NCBI GenBank assembly: GCA_964420125.1
Contig: CAYQQQ010000028.1
Location: 1 to 59,980 of the forward strand
Source: CAYQQQ01 sp964420125
GTDB lineage: Bacteria > Actinomycetota > Acidimicrobiia > Acidimicrobiales > Microtrichaceae
Length of the DNA stretch: 59,980 bases
Reading direction: 5' to 3'
Shown here: positions 17,461-25,785 of the stretch, piece by piece
How positions within the stretch are numbered: the first letter of the stretch is position 1
Layout of the letters: each line of letters opens with the position of its first letter
Notes under the pieces: generated by a model
Told to the model about the DNA's origin: nothing
What the model saw: only the letters and a program-made list of their open reading frames with translations
Database searches by the model: none
Translations under genes and position numbers: made by a program

Positions 17461-18180
17461 GTGCCGCTGTACCGCGACGTCGCCGTGGTGCTCCGCACCT
17501 ACAAGCTGGGCGAAGCCGACCGGGTGGTCGTGCTGCTCACCCGGGGTCGGGGGAAGGTCCGCGCCGTGGCCAAGGGGGTGCGTCGCACGGGCTCCAAGTT
17601 CGGCTCCCGCCTGGAGCCCGGTTCGCACGTGCAGGTGCAGCTGCACGAGGGGCGGGGCGAGCTGGACCTCGTCACCCAGGCCGAGACGATCGAGCCCCAC
17701 CACCGCTGCCGGGCCGACCTGTCGAGGATGGGGCACGTGGCGGCGCTGCTCGACGCGGTGGACCAGATCTCCGAGGATCGGGGACCCTCGCCCCGCCTGC
17801 ACGACATGCTGGTGGGCGGTCTGCGCATCGTCGAGGAGCGCAACCCACCGGCGGTGGTCGGGGCGTTCTACCTGAAGCTGCTGGCTGCCGAAGGCGTGTC
17901 GCCGGCGCTCGACCGCTGCGCCACCTGCGGAGCGGACGACGGGCGGCTGCTGTGGGCGCCGGAGGCCGGCGGTGTGCGCTGCGGCGCGTGCGGCGGGGGG
18001 CGCGTGGTGGCCCCGGAGGTGCTCTCGGTGGCGCGGGCCGTGGTGGGCGGCGGGCTGAACGCCGTGCTGGACCTGCCGATGGGTCCGGCGACCCACGAGC
18101 TGGAGGTGCTGGCCGCCGGTCTGCTGGAATCCCACCTCGAGCGACGTCTCCGGGCGATCCGGGTGCTGCAGGAGGGCTGA
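17461..18180 (+). CDS. recO: DNA repair protein RecO
   Basis: 239-residue recombination mediator that loads RecA with RecR. An N-terminal OB-fold (YRDVAVVLRTYKLGEADRVVVLLTRG) is followed by a helical domain with a four-cysteine zinc site (CATC at about 157-160 and CGAC at about 178-181). Start GTG 17461 lies 11 bp after the uppS stop, so the two are likely cotranscribed. Gene order uppS-recO is common in actinobacteria. It ends two bases before the terC ATG. Confidence 0.92.
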   Translation: MPLYRDVAVVLRTYKLGEADRVVVLLTRGRGKVRAVAKGVRRTGSKFGSRLEPGSHVQVQLHEGRGELDLVTQAETIEPHHRCRADLSRMGHVAALLDAVDQISEDRGPSPRLHDMLVGGLRIVEERNPPAVVGAFYLKLLAAEGVSPALDRCATCGADDGRLLWAPEAGGVRCGACGGGRVVAPEVLSVARAVVGGGLNAVLDLPMGPATHELEVLAAGLLESHLERRLRAIRVLQEG

Positions 18181-18182
18181 GC

Positions 18183-19322
18183 ATGTCGTTGGTGGCCACG
18201 AGCGGAGCGGACTCGCTCAGCCTGGACGTGCCGCCGTGGGGATGGGCGGCGTTCCTCGGGTTGATCTCGGCGCTGCTGCTGGTCGACCTGCTCGTGGTGC
18301 ACCGGGACGCCCACGTGCCCAGCTTCCGTCGGGCGTTCGCGGAGTCGATGGTGTGGATCGCCATCGGGGTGAGCTTCTCGCTGGTGCTCCTCGGGATCGG
18401 CGGCGGCGCGGCCGCCGGGCAGTACCTGACCGGCTACCTGATCGAGAAGTCCCTCAGCGTGGACAACGTGTTCGTGTGGGCGCTCGTGCTCAGCTACTAC
18501 GGCGTGCCGCGGCAGTACCAGCACCGGGTGCTGTTCTGGGGGATCTTCGGCGCGCTGGTGCTGCGCGCCGCGTTCATCTTCGGGGGGATCGCCCTGCTGG
18601 AGCGCCTCGAGTGGATGATCTACGTGTTCGGGGCGATCCTGCTGTACACGGCCGGGCGCCTGCTGTTCGGCCCGGACGAGGAGTTCGAGCCCTCCGAGTC
18701 TCGCCTGCTGCGCTCCTTCAAGCGGTTGGTGCGCTCCACCGACGACTACGACGGCCACAAGCTGTTCACCCTGAGGGACGGCCTGCGCCTCGCCACTCCG
18801 CTGTTCTTCGTGCTCATCGTGATCGAGACCACCGACGTGGTCTTCGCGGTCGACTCGATCCCCGCCATCCTGGCGGTGTCGCGCGACGAGTTCATCGTGT
18901 TCACCTCGAACGCCTTCGCCATCCTCGGCCTGAGGGCGTTGTACTTCCTCCTCGCCGACCTGCACGGCCGCTTCCACTACCTCAAGACGGGCCTGGCGGT
19001 GATCCTGGCCTTCGTGGGGGTGAAGATGGTGCTCTCCGGCGGCGTGCCGGGCCTGCCCGACGGCTGGCATCCCCCGACATGGCTGTCGTTGGCGGTGATC
19101 GTGGTGGTGCTGGCGGCGTCGATCACGGCCTCGGTGCTGCGGGGCGACCCTGACGCAGCCGCACCGGAGGCGTGGGACGAGGTGGACCCGCGCCACGACG
19201 GCTCGGGCGGGGCCCTGCTCGAACCCGATCCGGCTGACGCCGCGGCCAACACGGGTTCTGTTCTGCCGAAGGTGTCGAAGCAGACACCTTCGGCAGAACA
19301 GAACGACGGATCCCCGGCGTGA
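18183..19322 (+). CDS. TerC family integral membrane protein
   Basis: 379-residue membrane protein of the TerC/Alx family (tellurite resistance-associated; some members export manganese). About eight or nine hydrophobic segments are visible. The conserved SLSVDNVFVWALVLSYYGVP and ETTDVVFAVDSIPAILAVSRD motifs carry the acidic residues expected in transmembrane helices. The last 50 residues are hydrophilic and include the sequence encoded by a 21-bp perfect inverted repeat. ATG 18183 starts two bases after recO. The downstream hairpin at 19326-19355 probably ends this transcription unit. Confidence 0.9.
   Translation: MSLVATSGADSLSLDVPPWGWAAFLGLISALLLVDLLVVHRDAHVPSFRRAFAESMVWIAIGVSFSLVLLGIGGGAAAGQYLTGYLIEKSLSVDNVFVWALVLSYYGVPRQYQHRVLFWGIFGALVLRAAFIFGGIALLERLEWMIYVFGAILLYTAGRLLFGPDEEFEPSESRLLRSFKRLVRSTDDYDGHKLFTLRDGLRLATPLFFVLIVIETTDVVFAVDSIPAILAVSRDEFIVFTSNAFAILGLRALYFLLADLHGRFHYLKTGLAVILAFVGVKMVLSGGVPGLPDGWHPPTWLSLAVIVVVLAASITASVLRGDPDAAAPEAWDEVDPRHDGSGGALLEPDPADAAANTGSVLPKVSKQTPSAEQNDGSPA
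19256..19303. repeat. 21-bp perfect inverted repeat in terC tail
   Basis: Arms 19256-19276 and 19283-19303 are exact reverse complements (21 bp each) around the 6-base loop GAAGCA. The repeat lies wholly inside the terC reading frame and encodes the tail GSVLPKVSKQTPSAEQN. As RNA it would form a very stable hairpin just before the stop codon, possibly a terminator or a stability element. Confidence 0.9.
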
Positions 19323-19325
19323 CGC

Positions 19326-19355
19326 GACGACGGAGGCCCGAAGGCCTCCGTCGTC
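19326..19355. terminator. Hairpin between convergent terC and RDD gene
   Basis: Arms 19326-19338 and 19343-19355 (GACGACGGAGGCC and its complement) form a 13-bp perfect stem with a CGAA loop. It lies just after the terC stop and before the end of the convergent RDD gene, so it can serve both strands. There is no clear U-tract, as is common in high-GC actinobacteria. Confidence 0.75.
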
Positions 19356-19401
19356 AGGGAGCAGCCGATCTCCGCGGTGCCGGCCGCGGCGAGGGGTGTG
19401 C

Positions 19402-20103
19402 TCAGGCGTCGACCACGATGGTCTCGCCGAACTTGTCCCAGGGGGTCTGGCGCATCGGGTCGGTGAACAGGTTGACCAGCCCCCAGATGACCAGCACCAG
19501 TCGGGCCAGGTCGCCGAGGCACGGCACGATCGACAGCAGGTCCCACGCCTGGCGCTTCCAGGCCGCTGCCTGGGTGACGGGAGCCCCGCTCTGGTCGACC
19601 ACCTTGATCTTGAGGATCATGCCGGCCACGGTCTGGCCCCGCATCCCGATCATCAGGGCGTAGTACAGGTAGTAGAGGATCGGGGTGACCAGCAGCCCGA
19701 GGAACCACAGCGCGTCGAAGTCGTAGGAGGTGCTCCAGGCGGACCGGTTCGTGATGAGGCCGACGGGGATGCCGACCACGATGCCGAGACCGATGCTGTC
19801 GATGAGCAGCGCCACGATGCGCTTCCACGCCTCGGCCAGCACGAGACCGCCGGGGCCCATGGCACCGCCACCCATGCCGGGCTGGTAGGGCTGGGCGGGC
19901 GGCTGGTAGCCACCACCCGGCGGCGGTGCGGGGGCGAAGCCTCCGGGTGGAGGTGCGCCTCCAGGCGGGGGCGGTGCGCCACCCGGAGGCGGCGGGGCTC
20001 CTCCGGGGGGAGGCGGTGCTCCTCCGGGAGGCGGCGGGGCACCGCCGGGGGGCGGAACCTGCCCGCCTTGGCCCGGGGGTGGTGGGAGGTTGGGATCGCT
20101 CAT
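19402..20103 (-). CDS. Proline-rich RDD family membrane protein
   Basis: 233-residue protein. Residues 1-85 are a low-complexity cytoplasmic tail with repeated GAPPPPG units. The C-terminal RDD domain (about 95-233) has at least three membrane segments and the characteristic residues in AWKRIVALLIDSIG, RGQTVAGMILKIKVV and TPWDKFGETIVVDA. RDD proteins are of varied or unknown function, some being sodium/proton antiporters. ATG 20103 is followed by MSDPNLPPPPG. It is divergent from glyS with 164 bp between starts. Confidence 0.85.
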   Translation of the reverse strand: MSDPNLPPPPGQGGQVPPPGGAPPPPGGAPPPPGGAPPPPGGAPPPPGGAPPPGGFAPAPPPGGGYQPPAQPYQPGMGGGAMGPGGLVLAEAWKRIVALLIDSIGLGIVVGIPVGLITNRSAWSTSYDFDALWFLGLLVTPILYYLYYALMIGMRGQTVAGMILKIKVVDQSGAPVTQAAAWKRQAWDLLSIVPCLGDLARLVLVIWGLVNLFTDPMRQTPWDKFGETIVVDA

Positions 20104-20267
20104 TGCACCTCCTGGGGGGCGCGCGTTGAAAAGCTCGTTCCGACCGTAGCGGTCGACCGGCGGGATTCCGCGGACCCTGGGACAGGTCGGCGGGGCACCC
20201 TCGAGGACGCCGGGCAGCGTCGAGGACCGTTTCGCGGTGTCTCGGCCGACCGGTAGCGTTGGGGACC

Positions 20268-21587
20268 ATGTCCGCCGAGCCGTCCCACGACCTGTTCGAC
20301 AAGATCGTCAACCTCACGAAGCGCCGCGGCTTCGTCTATCCCTCGGCGGAGATCTACGGCGGGTTCCGCTCCACCTACGACTACGGGCCCCTCGGCGTGC
20401 TGCTGCTGCGCAACGTGAAGGACGCCTGGTGGCGTTCGATGGTGCAGCTGCGGGGCGACGTGGTCGGCCTCGACGCCTCGATCCTCTCGCCCCCGGCGGT
20501 GTGGGAGTCCTCCGGCCACCTGGCCAACTTCACGGACCCGCTGGTGGACTGCACGAACTGCCACAACCGCTTCCGCCTCGACAAGCTGGAGGATCCCGAC
20601 CTCTGCCCCAGCTGCGGGAAGCAGGGCACCTTCACCGAGCCCCGCCAGTTCAACTTGATGTTCAAGACCCAGGCCGGGCCGGTGGAGGACGCGGCGGCCG
20701 TGGCCTACCTGCGCCCGGAGACGGCCCAGGGCATGTTCATCAACTTCAAGAACGTCATCGACACCACGAGGGTGCGTCCGCCCTTCGGCATCGCCCAGAT
20801 CGGCAAGTCCTTCCGCAACGAGATCACCCCGGGGCAGTTCGTGTTCCGCACCCGGGAGTTCGAGCAGATGGAGATGGAGTACTTCGTGCCTCCTGCCGAG
20901 GCGGCCGCCTGGTACGAGTACTGGTGCGAGGAGCGCCACCGCTGGTACCTCGACCTGGGCATCCCCTCCGATCGGCTGCGGTTGCGGGCGCACGACGCCG
21001 ACGAGCTCTCCCACTACTCCTCGGGCACCTCGGACGTGGAGTTCCTGTTCCCGTGGGGATGGGACGAGCTGGAGGGCATCGCCAACCGCGGCGCCTTCGA
21101 CCTCACCCAGCACGCCGAGCACTCCGGGGAGCGTCTGGAGTGGTTCGACCAGGCCTCCGGTGAGCGGTGGGTGCCCCATGTGATCGAGCCTGCTGCCGGT
21201 GCCACCCGCACGGCGATGGCGTTCCTGATGGCCGCCTACGACGAGGAGGAGGTGCGGGGAGAGACCAGGGTGGTGCTGCGCTTCCACCCGCGCATCGCGC
21301 CGTACAAGGTGGCGGTGCTGCCCCTGTCGAAGAAGCCGGAGCTCACCGGGCCGGCCTCCGAGCTGGCCGCCGAGCTCCGCCGGAACGTCATGTGCGACTA
21401 CGACGAGACCCAGTCCATCGGCCGCCGCTACCGACGCCAGGACGAGCTCGGCACCCCGTTCTGCGTCACCTACGACTTCGACTCGGTGGACGACCACGCC
21501 GTGACCGTGCGCGAGCGCGACTCGATGGAGCAGGAGCGGGTTCCGGTCGCCGAGGTGGCCGCCTACCTGACCGAGCGTCTGGGATGA
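20268..21587 (+). CDS. glyS: Glycyl-tRNA synthetase (class II, alpha2 type)
   Basis: 439-residue class II aminoacyl-tRNA synthetase that charges tRNA-Gly. The N-terminus has RRGFVYPSAEIYGGF; a zinc-binding insertion carries CTNC and CPSC. Motif 2 region KSFRNEITPGQFVFRTREFE and motif 3 region GATRTAMAFLMAAYDEEE are intact, followed by the anticodon-binding domain. ATG 20268 is chosen over ATG 20259 (three residues longer) by appearance only. It is the first gene of a glyS-dnaG-sigA stretch in one direction. Confidence 0.95.
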   Translation: MSAEPSHDLFDKIVNLTKRRGFVYPSAEIYGGFRSTYDYGPLGVLLLRNVKDAWWRSMVQLRGDVVGLDASILSPPAVWESSGHLANFTDPLVDCTNCHNRFRLDKLEDPDLCPSCGKQGTFTEPRQFNLMFKTQAGPVEDAAAVAYLRPETAQGMFINFKNVIDTTRVRPPFGIAQIGKSFRNEITPGQFVFRTREFEQMEMEYFVPPAEAAAWYEYWCEERHRWYLDLGIPSDRLRLRAHDADELSHYSSGTSDVEFLFPWGWDELEGIANRGAFDLTQHAEHSGERLEWFDQASGERWVPHVIEPAAGATRTAMAFLMAAYDEEEVRGETRVVLRFHPRIAPYKVAVLPLSKKPELTGPASELAAELRRNVMCDYDETQSIGRRYRRQDELGTPFCVTYDFDSVDDHAVTVRERDSMEQERVPVAEVAAYLTERLG

Positions 21588-21646
21588 GCCGAGCGTCTGG
21601 GATGGACCGGGCCGCCGCCGTCGGCCGGGTCTGACAGGATTCCCCT

Positions 21647-23485
21647 GTGGGGATCGTCGAGGAGGACGTCGCTCGGGTCCGAGAGAGCACCGACATGGTG
21701 GCGCTGGTGTCGCAGTACACGCAGCTGCGCCGGGTCGGCCGGCGCTGGGTCGGGCTGTGCCCATTCCACGCCGAGAAGTCGGGCAGCTTCTCGGTGAACC
21801 CCGAGCTGGGCCTGTACCACTGCTTCGGCTGCAAGGCCTCCGGCGATGCCATCACCTTCCTGCGGGAGATCGAGCAGCTCGACTTCGTCGGGGCGGTGGA
21901 GACCCTTGCCGGCCGGGTGGGGATCGCCCTGCGCTACACGGATCGTGGGGGCGGCGAGGATCGCAAGCACCGCGAGCACCTCCACGACCAGGTGGAGCGG
22001 GCGGTGGAGTGGTACCACCAGCGGTTGCGCACCGGCTCGGACGCGGCGGCGGCCCGCAAGTACCTGCGTCAGCGGGGCTTCGACGCCGAGGAGGTGGCGC
22101 ACTACCGGCTGGGTTGGGCGCCGCGCGGGTGGGACGAGCTGACGCGCGCCTTGCGCCTGTCCAAGGACGACCTGGAGGCCACCGGCCTGGGCCTGCTCAA
22201 CCGGAGGGGTCGCCTGCAGGACTTCTTCCGGGGGCGGGTGCTGTTCCCCATCCTCGACGAGCGGGGCCGTCCGATCGGCTTCGGCGGCCGCAAGCTGCCC
22301 GACGACGAGGGACCCAAGTACCAGAACTCCCGGGACAACGAGCTGTACCACAAGTCCCGAGCCCTCTACGGGCTGCACTGGGCCAAGGCGGACGTGGTGG
22401 CCTCCGGCGAGGTGGTGGTGTGCGAGGGCTACACCGACGTGATCGGCTTCGCACGCGCCGGGGTGCCACGGGCGGTGGCCACCTGCGGCACGGCGCTGAC
22501 CGAGGACCACGTGAAGCTGCTGTCCCGCTTCACCCGGCGCATCGTGCTCGCCTACGACGCGGACGAGGCCGGCCAGTCGGCGGCGGAGCGTGTGTACGCC
22601 TGGGAGAGGGCCCACGATCTCGGGTTCTGGGTGGTGGAGTTGCCTCCGGGGGCCGACCCCGACGAGCTGTCACAAGCCGATCCGGAGGCGCTGGCTGCGG
22701 CGGTCGAGCACGCTCGGCCGTTCCTGGAGTTCCGTGTGCACCGCACGCTGGCCGCCGCCGACCTGGACTCGGCGGAGGGTCGGGCCCGGGCGGCGGAGGC
22801 GGCCCTGGAGGTGGTGGCAGAGCATCCCGACGAGCTGGTGGTCGACCAGTACCTGATGGAGCTCGCCGACGAGACCCGCATCGAGGTGGATCGGCTCCGG
22901 GAGCGCATCGCCACGATCCGTTCGGGCGCAGCAGGGCGTGCCGGTAGGGCTCCCGCGGGCACGGACCGCCCTTCGGGGGACGGCGGCAGCGCCCAGCCGT
23001 CCGCGGACTGGTACGACGAGACCCCTCCCCGCGGCGCGGGTGCCGCAGCATCCGTGCCCGACGGAGCGGAGCGGGAGGCGTTGCGGATGGTGGTGAACAT
23101 GCCGGAGCTCGTGACGCCGCTGGAGGACTGGTGCTTCGCCGACCCCACCGCCAAGGAGATCTTCCTCCTGCTCCAGGAGCACGGCGGTGCCAGTGCCGCG
23201 GCAGCTGCTGCGCCCGCGCACCTGGCGGCGGAGATGGCGGCGCTGTCGGTGGAGGAGGTGCCGCTGGAGCCCGAACGGGTCCTGAGCCAGCTGGCCGCGG
23301 AGCTGGTCCGTCGAGAGCTGGTCGACCTCGAGCACGAGGCGCGCGCCGCGCCGGACCCGCTGGAGTACAGCGACGCCATCGGCTACCTGAAGGTGATGCT
23401 GGACGACCTGCGGGAGCTGAAGGCCGAGGAGGAAACCGTGGGGGACTTGCTAGATTGGCTACGGCTCCGACGACAGCAGACCTGA
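21647..23485 (+). CDS. dnaG: DNA primase DnaG
   Basis: 612-residue primase that makes RNA primers at the replication fork. The N-terminal CHC2 zinc finger reads CPFHAEK...YHCFGC. The TOPRIM domain contains VVVCEGYTDVIGFARAG and YDADEAGQSAAER with the expected Glu and Asp residues. The C-terminal helicase-binding region is more variable and alanine-rich. Start GTG 21647 gives a standard N-terminus (GIVEEDVARVRESTDMVALV). sigA follows about 100 bp later, reflecting the ancestral dnaG-rpoD neighbourhood. Confidence 0.96.
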   Translation: MGIVEEDVARVRESTDMVALVSQYTQLRRVGRRWVGLCPFHAEKSGSFSVNPELGLYHCFGCKASGDAITFLREIEQLDFVGAVETLAGRVGIALRYTDRGGGEDRKHREHLHDQVERAVEWYHQRLRTGSDAAAARKYLRQRGFDAEEVAHYRLGWAPRGWDELTRALRLSKDDLEATGLGLLNRRGRLQDFFRGRVLFPILDERGRPIGFGGRKLPDDEGPKYQNSRDNELYHKSRALYGLHWAKADVVASGEVVVCEGYTDVIGFARAGVPRAVATCGTALTEDHVKLLSRFTRRIVLAYDADEAGQSAAERVYAWERAHDLGFWVVELPPGADPDELSQADPEALAAAVEHARPFLEFRVHRTLAAADLDSAEGRARAAEAALEVVAEHPDELVVDQYLMELADETRIEVDRLRERIATIRSGAAGRAGRAPAGTDRPSGDGGSAQPSADWYDETPPRGAGAAASVPDGAEREALRMVVNMPELVTPLEDWCFADPTAKEIFLLLQEHGGASAAAAAAPAHLAAEMAALSVEEVPLEPERVLSQLAAELVRRELVDLEHEARAAPDPLEYSDAIGYLKVMLDDLRELKAEEETVGDLLDWLRLRRQQT

Positions 23486-23582
23486 TGCGTCGCGCTGCGG
23501 GGCCACCGACTCCGGCGGGGAGTCGAACGACTGTGTGCTCCCGTGTGCCGGGGGCCGTGAGACTGACCGAGGTGAAGCCGAC

Positions 23583-24944
23583 GTGTCGATCTGGGAGGGC
23601 GTGCCCGAGAGCGAGGTGACGGCGCTGCAGGCCCGGGCGGATCGCAACGGAGGGGCGCTGGGGCTCGACGATGCCTTGAGCGCGCTGCAGGTCGAGATGA
23701 CCGACGAGGTGGTCGACGAGACCCGGGAGTTCTGGGCGGAACGTGGCGTCTCGCTTCGCCTGGAGGTGGATCCCGACGAGGAGGATCCCGAGGACGAGGA
23801 TCCCGACGACGAGGTGGCTCTGGGGGAGTGCACCCATGACCGAGGCACGGCGCTCGACGCGCCGCTCGCGATGGACCCTCCCGGCGAAGAATCGCACGGT
23901 TCGCGCCCTGCTCATCTCCACGATCGGGCTCGACAGGACCGCCTGCGGGGGGCGAGGGCGGCCCGGGTGCGCTCAGGTCCGGGTGCGCAGTCGATGCCGT
24001 CGGCCGGGGCGGGCACCTCCGATCCGGTGAAGATGTACCTGCGCGAGATCGGCCGGGTGCCGCTGCTGAGCGCTGCGGAGGAGGTGGCGCTGGCGCAGCT
24101 GATCGAGGCCGGGGTGCATGCCGAGGAGCGCATCGCCGATCTCAACGCCTCGGGCGACATCGCCCGGCTCGACTCGGCCGCCAAGGCCGCCCTGCGCCGT
24201 CAGGTGCGCGACGGAGAGCAGGCCAAGCAGCAGCTCACCCAGGCCAACCTGCGGCTGGTGGTGTCGATCGCCAAGCGGTACCTGGGCCGGGGCATGCCGA
24301 TGCTGGACCTCATCCAGGAGGGGAACCTCGGCCTGATGCGGGCGGTGGAGAAGTTCGACTACACGAAGGGCTTCAAGTTCTCGACCTACGCCACGTGGTG
24401 GATCCGCCAGGCGATCACCCGGGCGATCGCAGACCAGGCCCGGACGATCCGCATCCCGGTGCACATGGTGGAGTCGATCAACAAGGTGCACCGCCTCCAG
24501 CGCCAGCTCACCCAGGAGCTGGAGCGGGAGCCCACGGTGGAGGAGCTGGCGGAGAAGGCCGACCTGACCGTGCCGAAGGTGCGCGAGATCCTGCGCATCT
24601 CCCAGGACCCGCTGTCGCTGGACTCGCCGGTGGGCGAGGAGGACGACAGTTTCCTGGGCGACTTCATCGAAGACCAGCACGCGGCCATGCCGGCTGAGGT
24701 GGCGACGGCCAACTCGCTGTCGGAGCAGATCATGTCGGCGCTGGACGAGCTCTCCGAACGGGAGCAGGAGGTCGTGCGCATGCGCTTCGGCCTCGACGGC
24801 GACCAGCCCCAGACCCTCGAGGAGGTCGGCCGGCGCTTCGGGGTGACCCGGGAGCGGATACGCCAGATCGAGTCCAAGACGCTGGCGAAGCTGCGCCACC
24901 CCCACCGCCGCCAGAAGCTCGAGGACTACCTGCGCAGCGACTGA
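23583..24944 (+). CDS. sigA: Primary RNA polymerase sigma factor
   Basis: 453-residue housekeeping sigma-70. An acidic region 1.1-like N-terminus (EEDPEDEDPDDEV at about residues 66-80) and a basic linker precede region 1.2 (DPVKMYLREIG). Region 2 (NLRLVVSIAKRYLGRGMPM, then FKFSTYATWWIRQAITRAI), region 3 and region 4 (VTRERIRQIESKTLAKLRHP) are all complete. GTG 23583 is chosen because GAGGTGAAG lies just upstream; the frame is open to 23535. Region 1.1 shows that this is a group 1 factor rather than a stress sigma. Confidence 0.95.
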   Translation: MSIWEGVPESEVTALQARADRNGGALGLDDALSALQVEMTDEVVDETREFWAERGVSLRLEVDPDEEDPEDEDPDDEVALGECTHDRGTALDAPLAMDPPGEESHGSRPAHLHDRARQDRLRGARAARVRSGPGAQSMPSAGAGTSDPVKMYLREIGRVPLLSAAEEVALAQLIEAGVHAEERIADLNASGDIARLDSAAKAALRRQVRDGEQAKQQLTQANLRLVVSIAKRYLGRGMPMLDLIQEGNLGLMRAVEKFDYTKGFKFSTYATWWIRQAITRAIADQARTIRIPVHMVESINKVHRLQRQLTQELEREPTVEELAEKADLTVPKVREILRISQDPLSLDSPVGEEDDSFLGDFIEDQHAAMPAEVATANSLSEQIMSALDELSEREQEVVRMRFGLDGDQPQTLEEVGRRFGVTRERIRQIESKTLAKLRHPHRRQKLEDYLRSD

Positions 24945-25023
24945 TCCCCGGGTGCCGGTCGGCGGCGAGTCGATGGGATTTGGGGGTTCGCCGGGGGTGG
25001 GGCGCGCTGCTACATTCGGTGAG

Positions 25024-25041
25024 CCGTCGCCCCGGCGACGG
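25024..25041. terminator. Hairpin between sigA and tRNA-Asn
   Basis: CCGTCGCC and GGCGACGG form an 8-bp perfect stem with a two-base apex (probably opening to a larger loop), six bases before tRNA-Asn. It could terminate sigA transcription or act in tRNA precursor processing. A possible -10 (TACATT, 25011-25016) lies just upstream, in which case the hairpin would be in the tRNA leader. Confidence 0.45.
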
Positions 25042-25047
25042 TGACCT

Positions 25048-25123
25048 TCCGGGGTAGCTCAGCTGGCAGAGCATCGGACTGTTAATCCGCAGGTCGTGGG
25101 TTCGATCCCCACCCCCGGAGCCA
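25048..25123 (+). tRNA. tRNA-Asn (GTT)
   Basis: 76 nt including encoded CCA. The acceptor TCCGGGG pairs with CCCCGGA. D-arm contains GTAGCTCAGCTGGCAGAGC; the anticodon loop CTGTTAA gives GTT; the T-arm is GTGGGTTCGATCCCCAC. All stems pair well. Confidence 0.97.
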
Positions 25124-25229
25124 CGCTGGCGTGTCGGCTCCACCCGAGTCGATGGTGCGTCGAGCAGGCGACCGCACGCCGGCCGGCGTCGCCGGGCCCG
25201 GGCCCGCCCTGGCCTACGCTCGACGGCCG

Positions 25230-25305
25230 GGGCCGGTAGCTCAGTGGTCAGAGCAGGCGACTCATAATCGCTCGGTCGTGGGTTCGATCCCCACCCGGCC
25301 CACCA
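25230..25305 (+). tRNA. tRNA with CAT anticodon, probably tRNA-Ile2
   Basis: 76 nt including encoded CCA. Acceptor GGGCCGG pairs with CCGGCCC; the anticodon loop CTCATAA gives CAT. The body (TAGCTCAGTGGTCAGAGC, GGCGACTCATAATCGC) closely matches what I recall of Escherichia coli tRNA-Ile2, whose C34 is modified to lysidine to read AUA. It is less like typical elongator tRNA-Met, and it is not an initiator because its acceptor is fully paired. The identity needs tRNAscan-type scoring. Its 3' 33 bp is duplicated at 25724. Confidence 0.8.
25271..25303 (+). repeat. tRNA 3'-end copy 1 (att-like)
   Basis: This 33-bp stretch, from CTCGGTCGTGGG to CCCGGCCCAC, is the variable loop, T-arm and acceptor 3' side of the CAT tRNA. 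It is repeated exactly at 25724-25756. A duplicated tRNA 3' end is the footprint expected of integrase-mediated insertion into a tRNA gene. Confidence 0.85.
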
Positions 25306-25323
25306 GAGGCCACACCGCCGTGC

Positions 25324-25544
25324 TCAAGGGTCGCCGTGTTCCTCGAGGACGTCGGCATCGACCAGATCCTGTGGCCGGCCTGCGGCGCGCTTTTCCGCGA
25401 TCAGGTCTGGCAAGGAGATGAAGCCTTGGTCGCCCTCGGGTGACCGTGGGCAGCGACGGCGTAGTCGCCCACGATCAGGAACCGGACGTCATGTCGATCG
25501 CAGCACTCGATGAACTCGACGAAGTCCGGACTGAGGAACCTCAT
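25324..25544 (-). pseudogene. Nucleotidyltransferase toxin remnant (AbiEii-like)
   Basis: From ATG 25544 the minus strand reads an N-terminal NTase piece (SPDFVEFIECCDRHDVRFL, then VGDYAVAAHGHPRATK) and then goes out of frame. A C-terminal piece resumes in another frame (FISLPDLIAEKRAAGRPQDL), ending at 25324. The middle of the protein, which would carry the DxD metal-binding motif, is missing. Relatives form two-gene modules with a small upstream protein, present here at 25489-25677. So this is an internally deleted toxin gene in the segment bounded by the tRNA duplication. Confidence 0.65.
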
Positions 25545-25677
25545 CGGTGCACTCCAGACCGAGCTCGGTCGCCATGGCGAGACGTTCCTGCACCGGCCGA
25601 GTTCGCCAGTACACGATCCACGGGTCGTCGGGGTCGCCGAGGCGTCGTCTCGTGGCGACGGTGGCCATGTCCTGCAT
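25489..25677 (-). CDS. Small partner protein of NTase toxin (antitoxin-like)
   Basis: 62 residues: DPDDPWIVYWRTRPVQERLA and a C-terminal GLRRVHRVLR. This resembles the short proteins encoded just upstream of nucleotidyltransferase-like toxins, which have a PxxxAYW-like start and a QR(V)xRV tail. It overlaps the start of the degraded toxin by 56 bp in another frame. Whether it is still expressed is unknown; without its toxin it would have no partner. Confidence 0.4.
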   Translation of the reverse strand: MQDMATVATRRRLGDPDDPWIVYWRTRPVQERLAMATELGLECTDEVPQSGLRRVHRVLRST

Positions 25678-25723
25678 CCTGCCAGTCCTACGGGTGGGTG
25701 ACCGAGGCCTGCGGTCCCCTCTC

Positions 25724-25756
25724 CTCGGTCGTGGGTTCGATCCCCACCCGGCCCAC
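25724..25756 (+). repeat. tRNA 3'-end copy 2 (att-like)
   Basis: Exact 33-bp copy of 25271-25303, not preceded by the 5' part of a tRNA. With copy 1 it brackets about 420 bp that contain the remains of a toxin-antitoxin pair. No integrase gene is left between them. Confidence 0.85.
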
Positions 25757-25785
25757 GACCACGATGGACCCTTCCACGTGAGCTT

